From Primulina eburnea (Eukaryota > Streptophyta > Magnoliopsida > Lamiales > Gesneriaceae), in the NCBI RefSeq assembly GCF_022965805.1, contig NC_133101.1, positions 13,673,054-13,737,053 on the forward strand: 64,000 nucleotides of DNA, given 5' to 3'. A program made the position numbers and the translations under genes. This document shows positions 46,537-57,616 of this stretch, piece by piece (positions within the stretch are counted from its first letter, which is position 1; each line of letters starts with the position of its first letter). Below the pieces are notes generated by a model, which saw only the letters and a list, made by a program, of their open reading frames with translations, was not told the origin of the DNA and ran no database searches.

Positions 46537-47167
46537 TTACCCAGATGGCATGGCTAGCACTGGCGCTGAAATAAGAGCTTGCTTCAAAGTGTCGAAGCTC
46601 TTCTGACATTCTTCACTCCACACAAACTTAGCATTTTTCTTGGTTAGTGAAGTGAATGGCACTGCTATGGATGAAAATCCCTGAATGAACTTACGGTAGT
46701 AACCAGCTAGACCTAGAAAACTGCGGATCTCTGCTGCATTTTTTGGCTCAACCCATTCCTTAACCGCTGCTACCTTAGATGGATCCACTTCAATACCACT
46801 GCTAGATATAATATGACCCAAAAACGCTACCTTCTCCAACCAAAATTCACACTTACCGAACTTTGCAAACAACTTACGGCCCTGCAAGGTCTGTAAAATT
46901 GTCCTCAAGTGCCGACTGTGCTCCTCATGGCCCTTCGAGTATATGAGAATATCGTCAATAAATACTATGAAGAACTGGTCAAGGAACGGCTGAAATACTC
47001 GGTTCATGAGGTCCATAAAAATAGCTGGAGCATTATTCAATCCAAATGGCATCACTAAGAACTCGTAATGCTCGTACCTGGTCCTGAAAGCTGTATTGTG
47101 GACATCTGCATCTTTCCCTTTCAGTTGATGGTACCCTGATCGAAGATCTATCTTAGAGGACAGGGTA
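46537..47167 (-). pseudogene. C RT, C-terminal part
   Basis: This begins at the E insertion point with [11 protein letters not shown], then [16 protein letters not shown], the active site [11 protein letters not shown] and [16 protein letters not shown]. It joins across element E to the segment ending near 55915. Confidence 0.86.
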
Positions 47168-48336
47168 TGTTACGCCTTAAACGCATACAAATCTCGAGGA
47201 TGAGATTAATGTTTTTAATGCTGTAACATATCCCAAAGTTTTTGTTTTGATGATACCAAAACCTGGCTTAAAAATTTACTAATGTTTTATATTGAGGCAT
47301 GCAGGAAATTAAGAACAAGGTTACGTTCGGAAGATCCGAAATTTGGTTCGGACGTTCCGAAATTGTGTTAATCAGAAGCAAAATAGAAGCTGTTCGGAAG
47401 CTGCGAGGAGCAAGGTCGGACGTTCCGAAGACTGGATCGGACGTTCCGAACACAAGCAATCAAATCACTTCAATCCGGAGACAATATGATCTGACTGTTG
47501 ATTGAGTAGATTTCGGACGCTACGATGGACATGATCGGAAGCTACGAAGTGTTGAAGATTTCAAATCTCCGGAACGCGGGAATGTTCGGACGGTACGAAC
47601 TGGAGTTCGGACCTTCCGAAGTTGTTCATACACTGTCTGAAAGAATTGTTCGGAAGAAACGAAGTTTGATCGGTCCCTCCGAAGCATATGTTCGGACCCT
47701 ACGAAGTCAAGAACGGAAGATCCAAAGTCATTCCAGAATTACGCAAATTGATTTCAATCACATCGGAAGTTCCGAAGCATAAACAGAAGATCCGAACCTT
47801 GGCGTCCAAGACTAGTATAAATAGGCCTTTGAGGATGCATTCTCAATGATCCCGCTCCATTCTCTCTTGTCTCTTACAAAGCTTTCTACTATCTCTTGTG
47901 TGCGTTGATTAAAAGAGTTGTAATATCAAAAGAGTTGTAGAAAAAGAGTGAAAGTAATACTCTCGAGTGGGTTGTAAAGTTCGTGGCTATCCTTGGAGCC
48001 CTCAAGGCCAAGTAGACGCATCGAGGCGTGGTTGTAAAAGCTAGCTTGGAGCTCCTAAAGCCAAGTCGTTATAGTGATACCTCGATCCTCATCGAGAAGG
48101 GGAGACGTAGACGATTCTTCGTCGAACTTCCATAAACATCTCTATCCCTCTTTACTTTACGCATTTACTTTATTGCATTTAAATTACGCATTTATTTTAC
48201 GCACTTACTTTACGCATTCATTTATCGTATTTATTTGTGATTGTCCCTCAAGTCTTCCGCTTGCAATTTTTGCAAACTCGTTTTAAAAACGCTAAAGGGC
48301 CTTAAAGAACCTATTCACCCCCCTTTAGGTTCTTCA
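47168..48336 (+). repeat. 5' LTR of E
   Basis: TGTTACGCC to GGTTCTTCA. TTCGGA-N3-TCCGAA palindromes fill 47326-47800, and a TATA box (TATAAATAG, 47816-47824) follows directly. The primer site TGGTATCAGAGC is at 48339-48350. Confidence 0.94.
47326..47800. repeat. Palindrome array TTCGGA-N3-TCCGAA in the E LTR
   Basis: A dense array of about 15 full or half copies, for example TTCGGAAGATCCGAA (47326), TTCGGACGTTCCGAA and TTCGGACCTTCCGAA, ending about 15 bp before the TATA box. The 3' LTR repeats it at 54903-55377. Confidence 0.88.
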
Positions 48337-48374
48337 AGTGGTATCAGAGCTAGGTTTTTCAAAATTTTTTAAAA

Positions 48375-49890
48375 ATGGCCAATCTAGCAAGCGAGTATGC
48401 CCAAGGACAATCCACAAATCGTCCCCCTCTTTTCAATGGTACTAATTACGGATATTGGAAGAATAGAATATCTCTATACATCCAATCCGTCGATTACGAC
48501 CTTTGGAAAATAACGGTGAAAGGTCCCTATATCCCCATGAAAACGGTGGATGATAAGGAAATTCCTAAGGGGATGGATGACCTCACCAAGGACGATATGA
48601 AACTTATCTCTCAAAATGCTAAAGCTATGAATATTCTTCATTGTTCCCTAGATATGAATGAATACAACCGAATCTCGGCTTGCACCTCCGCCAAAGAGAT
48701 TTGGGACAAATTGGAGATTTGCCACGAGGGAACCAATCCAGTCAAAGAAACGAAGATAGATCTTCTCCAACTCAAGTACGAGACCTTTGAGATGGAACCC
48801 AAGGAGGATATCGACACCATGTTCCGGCGGCTCACCCAAATCATCAATGAGCTTGCCCAACTTGGTGAGAACTACCCAACTAAACAAGTGTGGAGGAGAG
48901 CCCTTCGAGCACTACCGGCGGAATGGGATGCAAAGCGCACGGCTATCATTGAATCCAACAAGGGAGATGCGGCATCCTACGACCTTGATCAACTTCATGG
49001 GACCCTAAAGACCCATGAACTTGAAGTATCTACCCGGAAGGAGACAAAGAAAGATGACGACAAAGTAAAGGCGAAAGGGATCGCCTTGACCAGTCAACTT
49101 GAAGATAGCGACGATGAAGAAATGGCACTCCTCACTAGAAAGTTCAAAAGATTCATGCGGAGTTCCAACTTCAACAAGAAGGACAAAAAGATTGAGAAGG
49201 AAGTGACCTGCTACAACTGTCAACAAAAGGGTCACTATGCAAACGAGTGTCCCTCCAAGAAGAAGGCCGGCAAAGACAAGAAGAAGGCCCTTCTAGCCAC
49301 GTGGAGCGACAGCGACAACGAAGAGGAGTCTACCCTATGCTTCATGGCGAAGGAGGATCATCTGACCGACTCGGATAACGACGAGGTACCCTCTTACGAT
49401 GAATTACTCTTCGCTTACACTAGTATGTACAATATGGCTAAGTCACTTAGAAATGAGAATAAGCAACTTAAAACTGAACTAGAAGCTAGGATGCATGACA
49501 ACACTAGGCTCAAGACAAACCTAAGAGACTTAGAGAAAGCCTTCAACAAGTTCAATGTGAGTAGCGGTAAACTAGAAAACCTCTTGAGCATGCAAAGGTG
49601 TAACTTCGACAAAGGAGGTCTAGGATATGAAAAGAAATCAGTCAACTTCGCTAGTCTTATCGCAAAGGCAAAACTAAGAACACCACCCACATGCACTTAC
49701 TGTTGTAAGATAGGCCACATAAGACCTAAATACAAGAAACTTAGACACCAACACAATAAGAATAGCTATTGGAAATGGATCCCCAAATCCCCAACTACTA
49801 CTAACCTCAAAGGACCCAAAGAAACGGGTACCAACTATCAAATTGTATCTCAATCTTGTAGGGACAAAGGGGAGACAAGTCATCGAGCAC
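48375..49890 (+). CDS. E gag (SIRE-like)
   Basis: Starts MANLASEYAQGQSTNRPP. The copia gag N-terminal module has FNGTNYGYWKNRISLYIQSV, then the UBN2 core (AKEIWDKLEICHEGT, MFRRLTQIINELAQLG, ALPAEWDAK). A good zinc knuckle, CYNCQQKGHYANEC, lies near residue 278. Acidic and coiled segments follow, and a degraded second knuckle (CTYCCKIGHIRPKY) lies near residue 439. The open frame reaches 50036 but leaves the coding frame just before protease, near 49880. Confidence 0.85.
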
Positions 49891-52360
49891 TTGGTATCTT
49901 GACAGTGGATGCTCTCGCACATGACGGGAGAAAAGAAGCTGCTACAATCCATTCGACCAAAAGAAAAGGGATCGGTGACCTTTGGAGACAACAACAAAGG
50001 GATCATAGAAGGCATCGGCTCAATAGGTATATCTAACTCTACTATTATTGATGATGTACTTCTTGTGAAAGGACTTAAACATAACCTCCTAAGCATTAGT
50101 CAATTGTGCGATAGGGGTTATGAAGTCAAATTCACACCACACGATTGCACTGTATCACTCACAACTGACGAATCCATTAGTTTCAAAGGTTATAGAAGTG
50201 AAAATGTTTACAAGGTCGATTTAAAGATTTCATCTTTTTCAAAAATAAAAAGCCTTGTAACATTAAATGTTGATGACAACATTCTTTGGCATAGACGACT
50301 TGGTCATGTTGGGATGAGCACCATAGAAAAACTTTTAAAACTTGACCTAGTTTCTGGAATGCCAAAGCTGAATTTAAAATTAGATTCTTTTTGTGATGCT
50401 TGTCAACTTGGTAAACACACAAAGGAATCTTTCAAAAATAAAAATTTTGTATCCACTTCTATGCCCCTTGAATTACTTCACCTAGATTTATGTGGTCCCT
50501 CGAGGACAACTAGTCTAGGAGGTAAATCCTATGCTTTTGTCATTGTGGATGATTTTTCACGTTTTACTTGGACATTGTTTTTAGCCCATAAAAGTGATGC
50601 CTTTGATCATTTCAAAATTTTTGTCAAAAAGGTTGAAAATGAGAAAAATCTTTTGATCAAACAAATCCGTAGTGACCACGGAACTGAATTTCAAAATGAA
50701 AATTTTTCAATTTTTTGTCAAGACAAAGGCATTGGTCACAACTTTTCTTGTCCTAGAACTCCTCAACAAAACGGTGTCGTTGATAGGAAGAATAGGACCC
50801 TAGTAGAGATTGCAAGGACCATGCTATGTGAGCATTCTCTACCAAAATATTTTTGGGCTGAAGCGATGAATTCTGCTTGTTACATCATCAATCGCGTATC
50901 AATAAGGCCAATTCTCAAGAAAACTCCATACGAACTATGGAGAGGGAGAAAGCCTAACATTTCTTACTTCCGCGCTTTTGGATCAAAATGCTTCATCCAT
51001 AACAATGGTAAGGACAACCTGGGTAAGTTCGATGCTAAATCGGACAAAGGTGTCTTTCTTGGTTACTCTACTTCTAGCAAAGCATATAGAGTCTTTAATA
51101 AACGCACTTTACTAGTTGAAGAATCTATTCATGTCATATTTGATGAAACCAACCCTTGCTTGCCTAGACCTGTTGTTTCTGATGATGATGATATAGATAT
51201 CCTTGGCGAAGAGTTGGAGTCCACAAGCCTAGATGATGTTCCTAAATGGGTATTTAGGAACAAGTTAGATGAGCATGGTACAATCACTAGAAATAAAGCT
51301 AGGCTAGTAGCTAAAGGATATAGTCAAGAAGAGGGAATTGATTATGATGAGACTTATGCCCCTGTTGCTAGACTAGAATCCATTCGCATGCTACTTGTTT
51401 TTGCTTGCTCTAGAGACTTTAAATTGTTTCAAATGGATGTTAAAAGTGCTTTTCTTAATGGTGATTTGAAAGAAGAAGTGTATGTTGAGCAACCTGTTGG
51501 TTTTGAAGATGTGCACTTATCTGATTATGTGTATAAACTTGATAAGGCTTTGTATGGTTTGAAACAAGCTCCTAGAGCTTGGTATGAGAAATTGTCTACT
51601 TTCTTGCTGTCTAATGGTTTTTGTAGGGGTAAAGTTGATATTACCTTGTTTACCTTGACTAAAGATAATGATTTGCTGATAGCAAAAATATATGTAGATG
51701 ATATTATTTTTGGTGCTACTAATGAACACTTGTGTAGAGATTTTTCTAAGCTTATGCAGGATCACTTTGAGATGAGCATGATGGGCGAGCTCAACTACTT
51801 CCTTGGTCTCCAAATCAAGCAATGCAAGGATGGTTTCTTTGTCAACCAAGGGAAGTACATCAAGGAGATGCTCAAAAACTTTGGGATGGAGTCTTCCAAA
51901 GCCTCATCCACACCTATGAGCACGACAGTCAGACTCGACAAAGATGAGGGAGGTAAACCTGTTGACAAAAAGTTATTTCGTAGCATGATTGGCTCCCTAC
52001 TCTATGCGACTGCTAGTAGACCTGACATTATGTTTAGTGTTTGCTTGTGTGCACGATTTCAATCATGTCCAAAGGAATCACACTTATTCGCCTTAAAACG
52101 CATTTTCAAATATCTTTCAAATACTCCAAATCACGGATTATGGTATTCTAAGAACTCATTTTTCGATTTAAAAGCTTACTGTGATGCCGACTTTGGAGGA
52201 TATAAGGTGGATAGAAAGAGCACTAGTGATACTTGTTTCTTTTTGGGAAATTGCTTGGTGTCATGTTTTTCTAAAAAACAAAACTGTGTTGCACTTTCAA
52301 CGACCAAGGTCGAGTATATGGCTGCCGGTAGTTGTTGTGCACAAATTCTTTGGATGAGTA
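49870..52360 (+). pseudogene. E protease, integrase, RT and start of RNase H
   Basis: The protease motif WYLDSGCSR lies at about 49884-49911 and is separated from HMTG by a one-base loss. The long frame begins with MLSHMTG (49909). Integrase: [41 protein letters not shown], then [11 protein letters not shown], where the catalytic Glu is Asp. The usual spacer and first RT block are mostly missing: [17 protein letters not shown] joins integrase to RT directly. RT has [47 protein letters not shown] and [10 protein letters not shown]. RNase H (AYCDADFGG) runs to a frame shift near 52360. Confidence 0.88.
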
Positions 52361-52631
52361 TCAATTACTCGACTATGGTGTTACTTTTTCAAAAATTCCA
52401 ATCTTTTGTGATAATACAAGCACCATATGTCTAACAAAGAATCCAGTTCAACATTCTCGTACAAAACATATTGACATTCGACATCATTTTATTCGTGATC
52501 ACATTGAGCAAAATGATGTTGAACTTCACTATGTTGACACCAAGAATCAAATTGCTGATATTTTTACAAAACCACTAGATGAATCTACTTTTACTCGTTT
52601 GCGTGGTGAACTTGGCATGATTGAGTTGTAA
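52355..52631 (+). pseudogene. E RNase H C-terminus
   Basis: This continues pol in the next frame after about 52360: [38 protein letters not shown] and ADIFTKPLDESTF, the standard end of copia pol. It ends at a TAA (52629-52631). A purine tract (GAGGGGGAGTATT) follows at about 52670. Confidence 0.85.
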
Positions 52632-52796
52632 ACATTAGTCAAATACTCTCGTACATATTTGTTAAATTGAGGGGGAGTATTATTAATGTGAGCATTATAA
52701 TGTCGGATAATACAAATTAATTGTATTTATCCATAATTATGGCTCAACATTCATTTATGTGCTAAATATTTTAACTTTTAGGTGTTCCTCATCTTG

Positions 52797-53161
52797 GCTA
52801 CTTCGGAATCACCGTTCCTTATTCGGATGCTTCGTTTCTCTTCGGACCATCCGAACACACATCGGATCGTCCGAACCTCCTTCCGATGTCATTTAATGTT
52901 CGCGCCTTCCCAATCCCTGACTGTCGGACTTCGGACCCTCCGTTTACTCATCGTAGCCTCCGTTCTAGGATCGGAATGTCCGATTGTTAATCGGATCGTC
53001 CGAACGTCTTGCCAGATAACCGATCTGTTCGCATTCCGGACCTTCCGAACTCATGTTCGGACCGTCCGAACATGACCTATAAATAGGCGTTCGGATCCTC
53101 TGATTCATTTGCTAATTCACATCCTTCTTTCTTTCCCCACACAAAACACACGCTACTCACT
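52797..53161 (+). promoter_or_regulatory. Internal palindrome array and TATA box upstream of the E env-like ORF
   Basis: About seven palindromes of the same class as the LTR array, for example TTCGGACCATCCGAAC, ATCGGATCGTCCGAAC and GTTCGGACCGTCCGAAC (8-bp arms, 1-bp centre). They lead into CCTATAAATAGG (TATA at 53078-53086). The env-like ATG is at 53162, leaving room for a leader of about 50 nt. The order palindromes-TATA copies the U3 of the LTR, though the two segments are not simple copies of each other. A promoter role is inferred. Confidence 0.65.
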
Positions 53162-54433
53162 ATGCCTCCGCGCCGTAACGCAGCTGGCCGAAATGTTCGC
53201 CCTCGTCACGGTGCCTTTAACCATGATCTTAACCAACCACCCAACCCTCGTCCTACCCCACCTGAATTCGAAACCCGTAACATTCTGCCTGGTCGTACCC
53301 TTCACACCGAATACCTCCGTGCGAATTCCTTTACGTTGATTACTTTTATTGAGTCTCAACGTTGGGGAAATTTTTTTTTACCTTCCGTACCCGATCTCAT
53401 CTACCCCTCTCTCATGCATCAGTTCTATGTGAACTTTTCCCTAGTTGTTGGTGGTGATGACACTCGTGTTGTTACCATTGTTCAGGGTCGGTTCATTTCT
53501 TTTTCTACCGCCGACCTCTCTACTTGGTTCGATCTTCCTCGAGACGGACCGAGTGAGTTCTTTTCTCAGTCTTGGACTGAGAATGACCCCACTTTTGATC
53601 GAGTCACTGCCTTGACCACCATCTTCGGTCGTCCGCCTACTCCTGCCGATGACCGTCCTCATGCGAAGGACCTTCCTCCTCAGCTTCAGCTTGTTCAAAA
53701 GCTTATCACTTCTTCCATTGTTCCTCGCAGTGGAGACCTCTCCACTTGCAAGTATCTCGATCTATACATTCTCTATTACTTAGTCTCCCAGCGCCCTTTT
53801 AACCTTCCCCGTTTTCTTATGTACGCCATGGAGTACGCGGCTTCTTCTACTCGCGTCTCTTTTCCGTTTGGCCGGTTCACTAACCGGATTCTCGCCCATT
53901 TGGACATTGACTTTGCAGGTGAAGAATCCGTGTCTATTTCTCCCCACGAGACTATCGACCATGATACCGTTGTTAAGATGGGACTCTCTTGGAATCCCGT
54001 CTTATCCTCTTGGGTCGTCGACAAGGATCGCATCTTTGCGTCCTATCGCCCGACCGAACACTTTTTTGTTCCCTTCGGTCTTCTTCCTCCTCGCGTTCAG
54101 ACGAGAGGATTTCCCGCTGGTCCCCCTACTACGGGTACCACTCCTACCCCTTCGTCTGATATTCCCTCTACATCCCAGCAGCGTGGTCCCGACCCTATTA
54201 GCACTCCTTTGTTGACCATTGATGACCTTCCTCATGGCTTCACTCCGCTTGCTCCCTCTGGACCCTTCGATCGGATTTTCGAGTATCTCGAGCGATTGGA
54301 GACTCGTTTCGACACTCGTTTCTCTCTTTTTGAGTCTGCCTTAGAGCGCCATCATACTGAGACTTCCTCGCGTCTTGATTCCATCGAGGCTGAGATGAGG
54401 AGCCATAGAGAGTCGCGGGATGCGGATTCTTAG
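53162..54433 (+). CDS. env-like accessory ORF of E
   Basis: An intact 423-codon ORF between pol and the 3' LTR, starting MPPRRNAAGRNVRPRHG. The N-terminus is basic and proline-rich. The central part (about residues 60-290) has LITFIESQRWGNFF, QFYVNFSLVV, VTIVQGRFISFSTADLSTWF and YLDLYILYYLVSQRPF; the GR-(I/L)-x-x-S/Y..L-P layout resembles the plant transposon protein domain of the A2 env-like ORF. The C-terminus is a Ser/Thr/Pro-rich linker and a coiled coil (RIFEYLERLETRFDTRF, LDSIEAEMRSHRE). No clear signal peptide or transmembrane helix was seen, so a true envelope role is not supported. It is intact while pol is broken. Confidence 0.82.
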   Translation: MPPRRNAAGRNVRPRHGAFNHDLNQPPNPRPTPPEFETRNILPGRTLHTEYLRANSFTLITFIESQRWGNFFLPSVPDLIYPSLMHQFYVNFSLVVGGDDTRVVTIVQGRFISFSTADLSTWFDLPRDGPSEFFSQSWTENDPTFDRVTALTTIFGRPPTPADDRPHAKDLPPQLQLVQKLITSSIVPRSGDLSTCKYLDLYILYYLVSQRPFNLPRFLMYAMEYAASSTRVSFPFGRFTNRILAHLDIDFAGEESVSISPHETIDHDTVVKMGLSWNPVLSSWVVDKDRIFASYRPTEHFFVPFGLLPPRVQTRGFPAGPPTTGTTPTPSSDIPSTSQQRGPDPISTPLLTIDDLPHGFTPLAPSGPFDRIFEYLERLETRFDTRFSLFESALERHHTETSSRLDSIEAEMRSHRESRDADS

Positions 54434-54744
54434 CTTATGTTTTTGTTATTTTTTGTTTATTTTATCTTTATGCATCATTGTATAAAAGACTTGCATTTAT
54501 TAGTGGATATTTTACCTGTTTACTTGTCTCTCTTTATGCTTATGTCTTTTTGATTATCGCAAAGAGGGGGAGAATTTTATTTGGTTAAAATTGCTATTAA
54601 ATGGTTATTAAATAAATTCGCCTTAATTCAACCTCTTAGATTTGTTATTTGATTAAGGGGGAGTTATTTAATAACATTTAGATTATGTTGATTATTGTTT
54701 CTCAATTTTTAACCAAGTTTTGTGATCATCAAAAAGGGGGAGAT
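54434..54744 (+). other. 3' spacer of E with repeated polypurine tracts
   Basis: Non-coding. Purine tracts GAGGGGGAGAA (about 54565), AAGGGGGAG (about 54655) and AAAAAGGGGGAGAT (54731-54744) occur in series; the last abuts the LTR and is the working polypurine tract by position. Confidence 0.7.
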
Positions 54745-55914
54745 TGTTACGCCTTAAACGCATACAAATCTCGAGGATGAGATTAATGTTTTTAATGCTG
54801 TAATATATCCCAAAGTTTTTGTTTTGATGATACCAAAACCTGGCTTAAAAATGTACTAATGTTTTATATTGAGGCATGCAGGAAATTAAGAACAAGGTTA
54901 CGTTCGGAAGATCCGAAATTTGGTTCGGACGTTCCGAAATTGTGCCAATCAGAAGCAAAATAGAAGCTGTTCGGATGCTGCGAGGAGCAAGGTCGGACGT
55001 TCCGAAGACTGGATCGGACGTTCCGAACACAAGCAATCAAATCACTTCAATCCGGAGACAATTTGATCTGACTGTTGATTGAGTAGATTTCGGACGCTAC
55101 GATGGACATGATCGGAAGCTACGAAGTGTTGAAGATTTCAAATCTCCGGAACGCGGGAATGTTCGGACGGTACGAACTGGAGTTCGGACCTTCCGAAGTT
55201 GTTCATACACTGTCTGAAAGAATTTTTCGGAAGAAACGAAGTTTGATCGGTCCCTCCGAAGCATATGTTCGGACCCTACGAAGTCAAGAACGGAAGATCC
55301 GAAGTCATTCCAGAATTACGCAAATTGATTTCAATCACATCGGAAGTTCCGAAGCATAAACAGAAGATCCGAACCTTGGCGTCCAAGACTAGTATAAATA
55401 GGCCTTTGAGGATGCATTCTCAATGATCCCACTCCATTCTCTCTTGTCTCTTACAAAGCTTTCTACTATCTCTTGTGTGCGTTGATTAAAAGAGTTGTAA
55501 TATCAAAAGAGTTGTAGAAAAAGAGTGAAAGTAATACTCTCGAGTGGGTTGTAAAGTTCGTGGCTATCCTTGGAGCCCTCAAGGCCAAGTAGACGCATCG
55601 AGGCGTGGTTGTAAAAGCTAGCTTGGAGCTTCTAAAGCCAAGTCGTTATAGTGATACCTCGATCCTCATCGAGAAGGGGAGACGTAGACGATTCTTCGTC
55701 GAACTTCCATAAACATCTCTATCCCTATTTACTTTACGCATTTACTTTATTGCATTTAAATTACGCATTTATTTTACACACTTACTTTACGCATTCATTT
55801 ATCGTATTTATTTGTGATTGTCCCTCAAGTCTTCCGCTTGCAATTTTTGCAAACTCGTTTTAAAAACGCTAAAGGGCCTTGAAGAACCTATTCACCCCCC
55901 CTTTAGGTTCTTCA
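54745..55914 (+). repeat. 3' LTR of E
   Basis: A 1170-bp copy of 47168-48336 with the palindrome array at 54903-55377 and a TATA box at 55393-55401. Small ORFs occurring in both LTRs are translations of the array. Confidence 0.94.
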
Positions 55915-56262
55915 CGGTAGCTCCCTGCAACTGGTCGAACAAGTCTTCGATTCTAGGCAACGGGTACTTATTCTTGATCGTTACCTTGTTCAGCTCACGG
56001 TAATCGATGCACAGTCTCATGCTTCCATCCTTCTTTTTCACAAAGAGTACTGGCGCGCCCCACGGCGAGAAACTAGGGCAAATGAATTCCTTATCCAGAA
56101 GCTCCTGAATCTGCTGCTTGAGCTCTAAGATCTCCGCTGGAGCTAATCTGTATGGTGCCTTAGAGATTGGCACAGTTCCTGGCATAAGGTCAATAGCAAA
56201 CTCCACCTTTCTCTCTGGTGGAAGACCGGAAACATCGTCTGGGAAGACGTCTGGGAATTCCT
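55915..56262 (-). pseudogene. C RT, N-terminal part
   Basis: Minus-strand coding for [59 protein letters not shown] and [20 protein letters not shown], ending in DQLQGAT at the E insertion. A one-base frame shift near 56262 separates it from the protease segment. Confidence 0.87.
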
Positions 56263-56759
56263 GACTACTGGCACGTCGGATAAAGATGGAGTGGGCGCAT
56301 CAGGCGCTGAAATAACGCTGGCCAAGAAAGCCTGACACCCCTTGGAAATCAGTCTCCTCGCCTGCATGCAAGAAATCATGCGAGGGAAGCTTCTCCATGT
56401 GGCTGGCTCAAATAAAAACTGTTCCATACCCAACGGCCTGATTAACACTGACCTCTTCTGAAAGTCGATAAGAACTCTGTTCTTTGCCAGCCAGTCCATT
56501 CCCAATATAATGTCGAATTCTGGCATCGGCAGTAGAATCAAATCTGCATACACTAGATTGCCCTGCAGTTCTAGATCAATATCTCTGATCACGCTAGTTG
56601 CCAACAGCTCTTCCCCTGATGGGACTGTCACTAAAAAATGCATGTCTAGGTCAATGGACTTGATGTCCAGATGATTAGCAAAGGTCTCCGATATAAAGGA
56701 TTGGGTGGCTCCTGAATCTATCAGTGCAGTTGTGGCTAATCTCTTTATGAAAATATTTC
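56143..56759 (-). pseudogene. C protease
   Basis: From the intron acceptor the frame reads NIFIKRLATTALIDSGATQS (aspartic protease site DSGAT), then DIDLELQGNLVYADLILLPM and FDIILGMDWLAKNRVLIDF. The frame leaves the RT frame near 56262. Confidence 0.85.
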
Positions 56760-56938
56760 CTGAGAGACGTTAGCACAACAAACTAACTTAGATCCCAAAA
56801 TTACCAACATAAACCTCAAGCAAGCAGAAACCAATCACCCAAAAATACTCAAAAACATTACTAGCACCCTAATAATCCCAAATAAAAGAATTCCACATGC
56901 AAGGCAAAATAATACTGAGCTTAGGTAGAAAAGTTTAC
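56760..56938 (-). other. Probable spliceosomal intron in C gag-pol
   Basis: 179 bp between donor CCG|GTAAAC and acceptor GTCTCTCAG|GAAATATT. Both flanks encode standard chromovirus sequence (DTTLLTG before, NIFI..ALIDSGAT after) that joins in phase when the segment is removed. The interior is T-rich, has stops in all frames useful for translation, and carries a CTAAC branch-point-like sequence near its end. Confidence 0.7.
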
Positions 56939-57616
56939 CGGTCAGTAATGTAGTGTCTGGTTCGCCTCCTGAGCATGCATGGCGAAGAATCTGCCCTGAG
57001 TTGGCTGCTTCCACTGTGGGCACTCCTTAAGCATGTGGTCACTGGCTCCACACTTGAAACACTTTCCTGACCCATAAAAGCACTTTCCTGGATGCTGGAA
57101 GTTGCACTTATGACACACTAGAAAGATAGAGGGCTTCTGAGGTGCCCCCTGCTGCTGAGTTGGACCCTTGCCCTTTGGCGGTCCCTGATAAGGCTTCTTT
57201 CCTGGTGGCCCCTGGTAATGCCTCTTGTGTTGGGGTCGCTGATGCTGATACTGCTGCTGCTGGTGCGGTGGTGCTTGGTAGGGCCTCTTGCCCAACCTGT
57301 CAGCCTCAAAATCCCGCTGGTCTTGCTCTGCCGCCAAAGCTCTAGATACGGCGACTGCATACAAAGTAGGGCCAGCTACCATCACATCACGGCGCAAGAT
57401 CAGCCGCAGTCCATTCATGAATTGCCTCAGCTTTGCTTGGGCATCACTCGCAATGAGGGGTACGAAGTAACACCCTCTCTCAAACTTTATGACAAAATCT
57501 ACCACACTACTATCTCCCTGTCTCAACGTCATAAATTCACTGGTCAAACGAGAACGTACTTCTTCAGTGAAGTACTTGGAGTAGAAGACATCCTTGAAAC
57601 CATTCCAAGGCAGCAC
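56939..57616 (-). pseudogene. C gag, C-terminal part with zinc knuckles
   Basis: Follows a TAG at 57617-57619 in the same frame. It holds the second half of the gag core (FKDVFYSKYFTEEVR, EFMTLRQGDSSVVDFVIKFE, FMNGLRLILRRDV), a His/Gln/Pro-rich linker and the knuckles CHKCNFQHPGKC (atypical spacing) and CFKCGASDHMLKEC. A one-base loss near 56960 shifts frame just before the intron. Confidence 0.86.

Larger units (their letters stand above)
47168..55914 (+). mobile_element. SIRE-like Ty1/copia element E with env-like ORF
   Basis: An 8.7-kb element inserted in the RT of C, flanked by GGGTA (47163-47167) and CGGTA (55915-55919), a 5-bp duplication with one mismatch. LTRs are 1169 and 1170 bp and differ at about 13 positions by eye (about 1%). 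Order: LTR, initiator-Met primer site, gag, protease, integrase, RT, RNase H, palindrome/TATA spacer, env-like ORF, polypurine tract, LTR. An extra ORF after pol is typical of SIRE/Maximus copia elements. Protease frameshifts, an internal deletion and an integrase substitution make it defective as read. Confidence 0.94.

Noticed and set aside
47299..47782. Small ORFs across the E LTR palindrome array (also 54876-55359)
   Set aside because: They repeat in both LTRs, translate only the TTCGGA array and have no start context or protein features.
53162..54433. True viral envelope gene in element E
   Set aside because: No clear signal peptide, transmembrane segment or furin-type site is visible; position alone does not make it an envelope protein.
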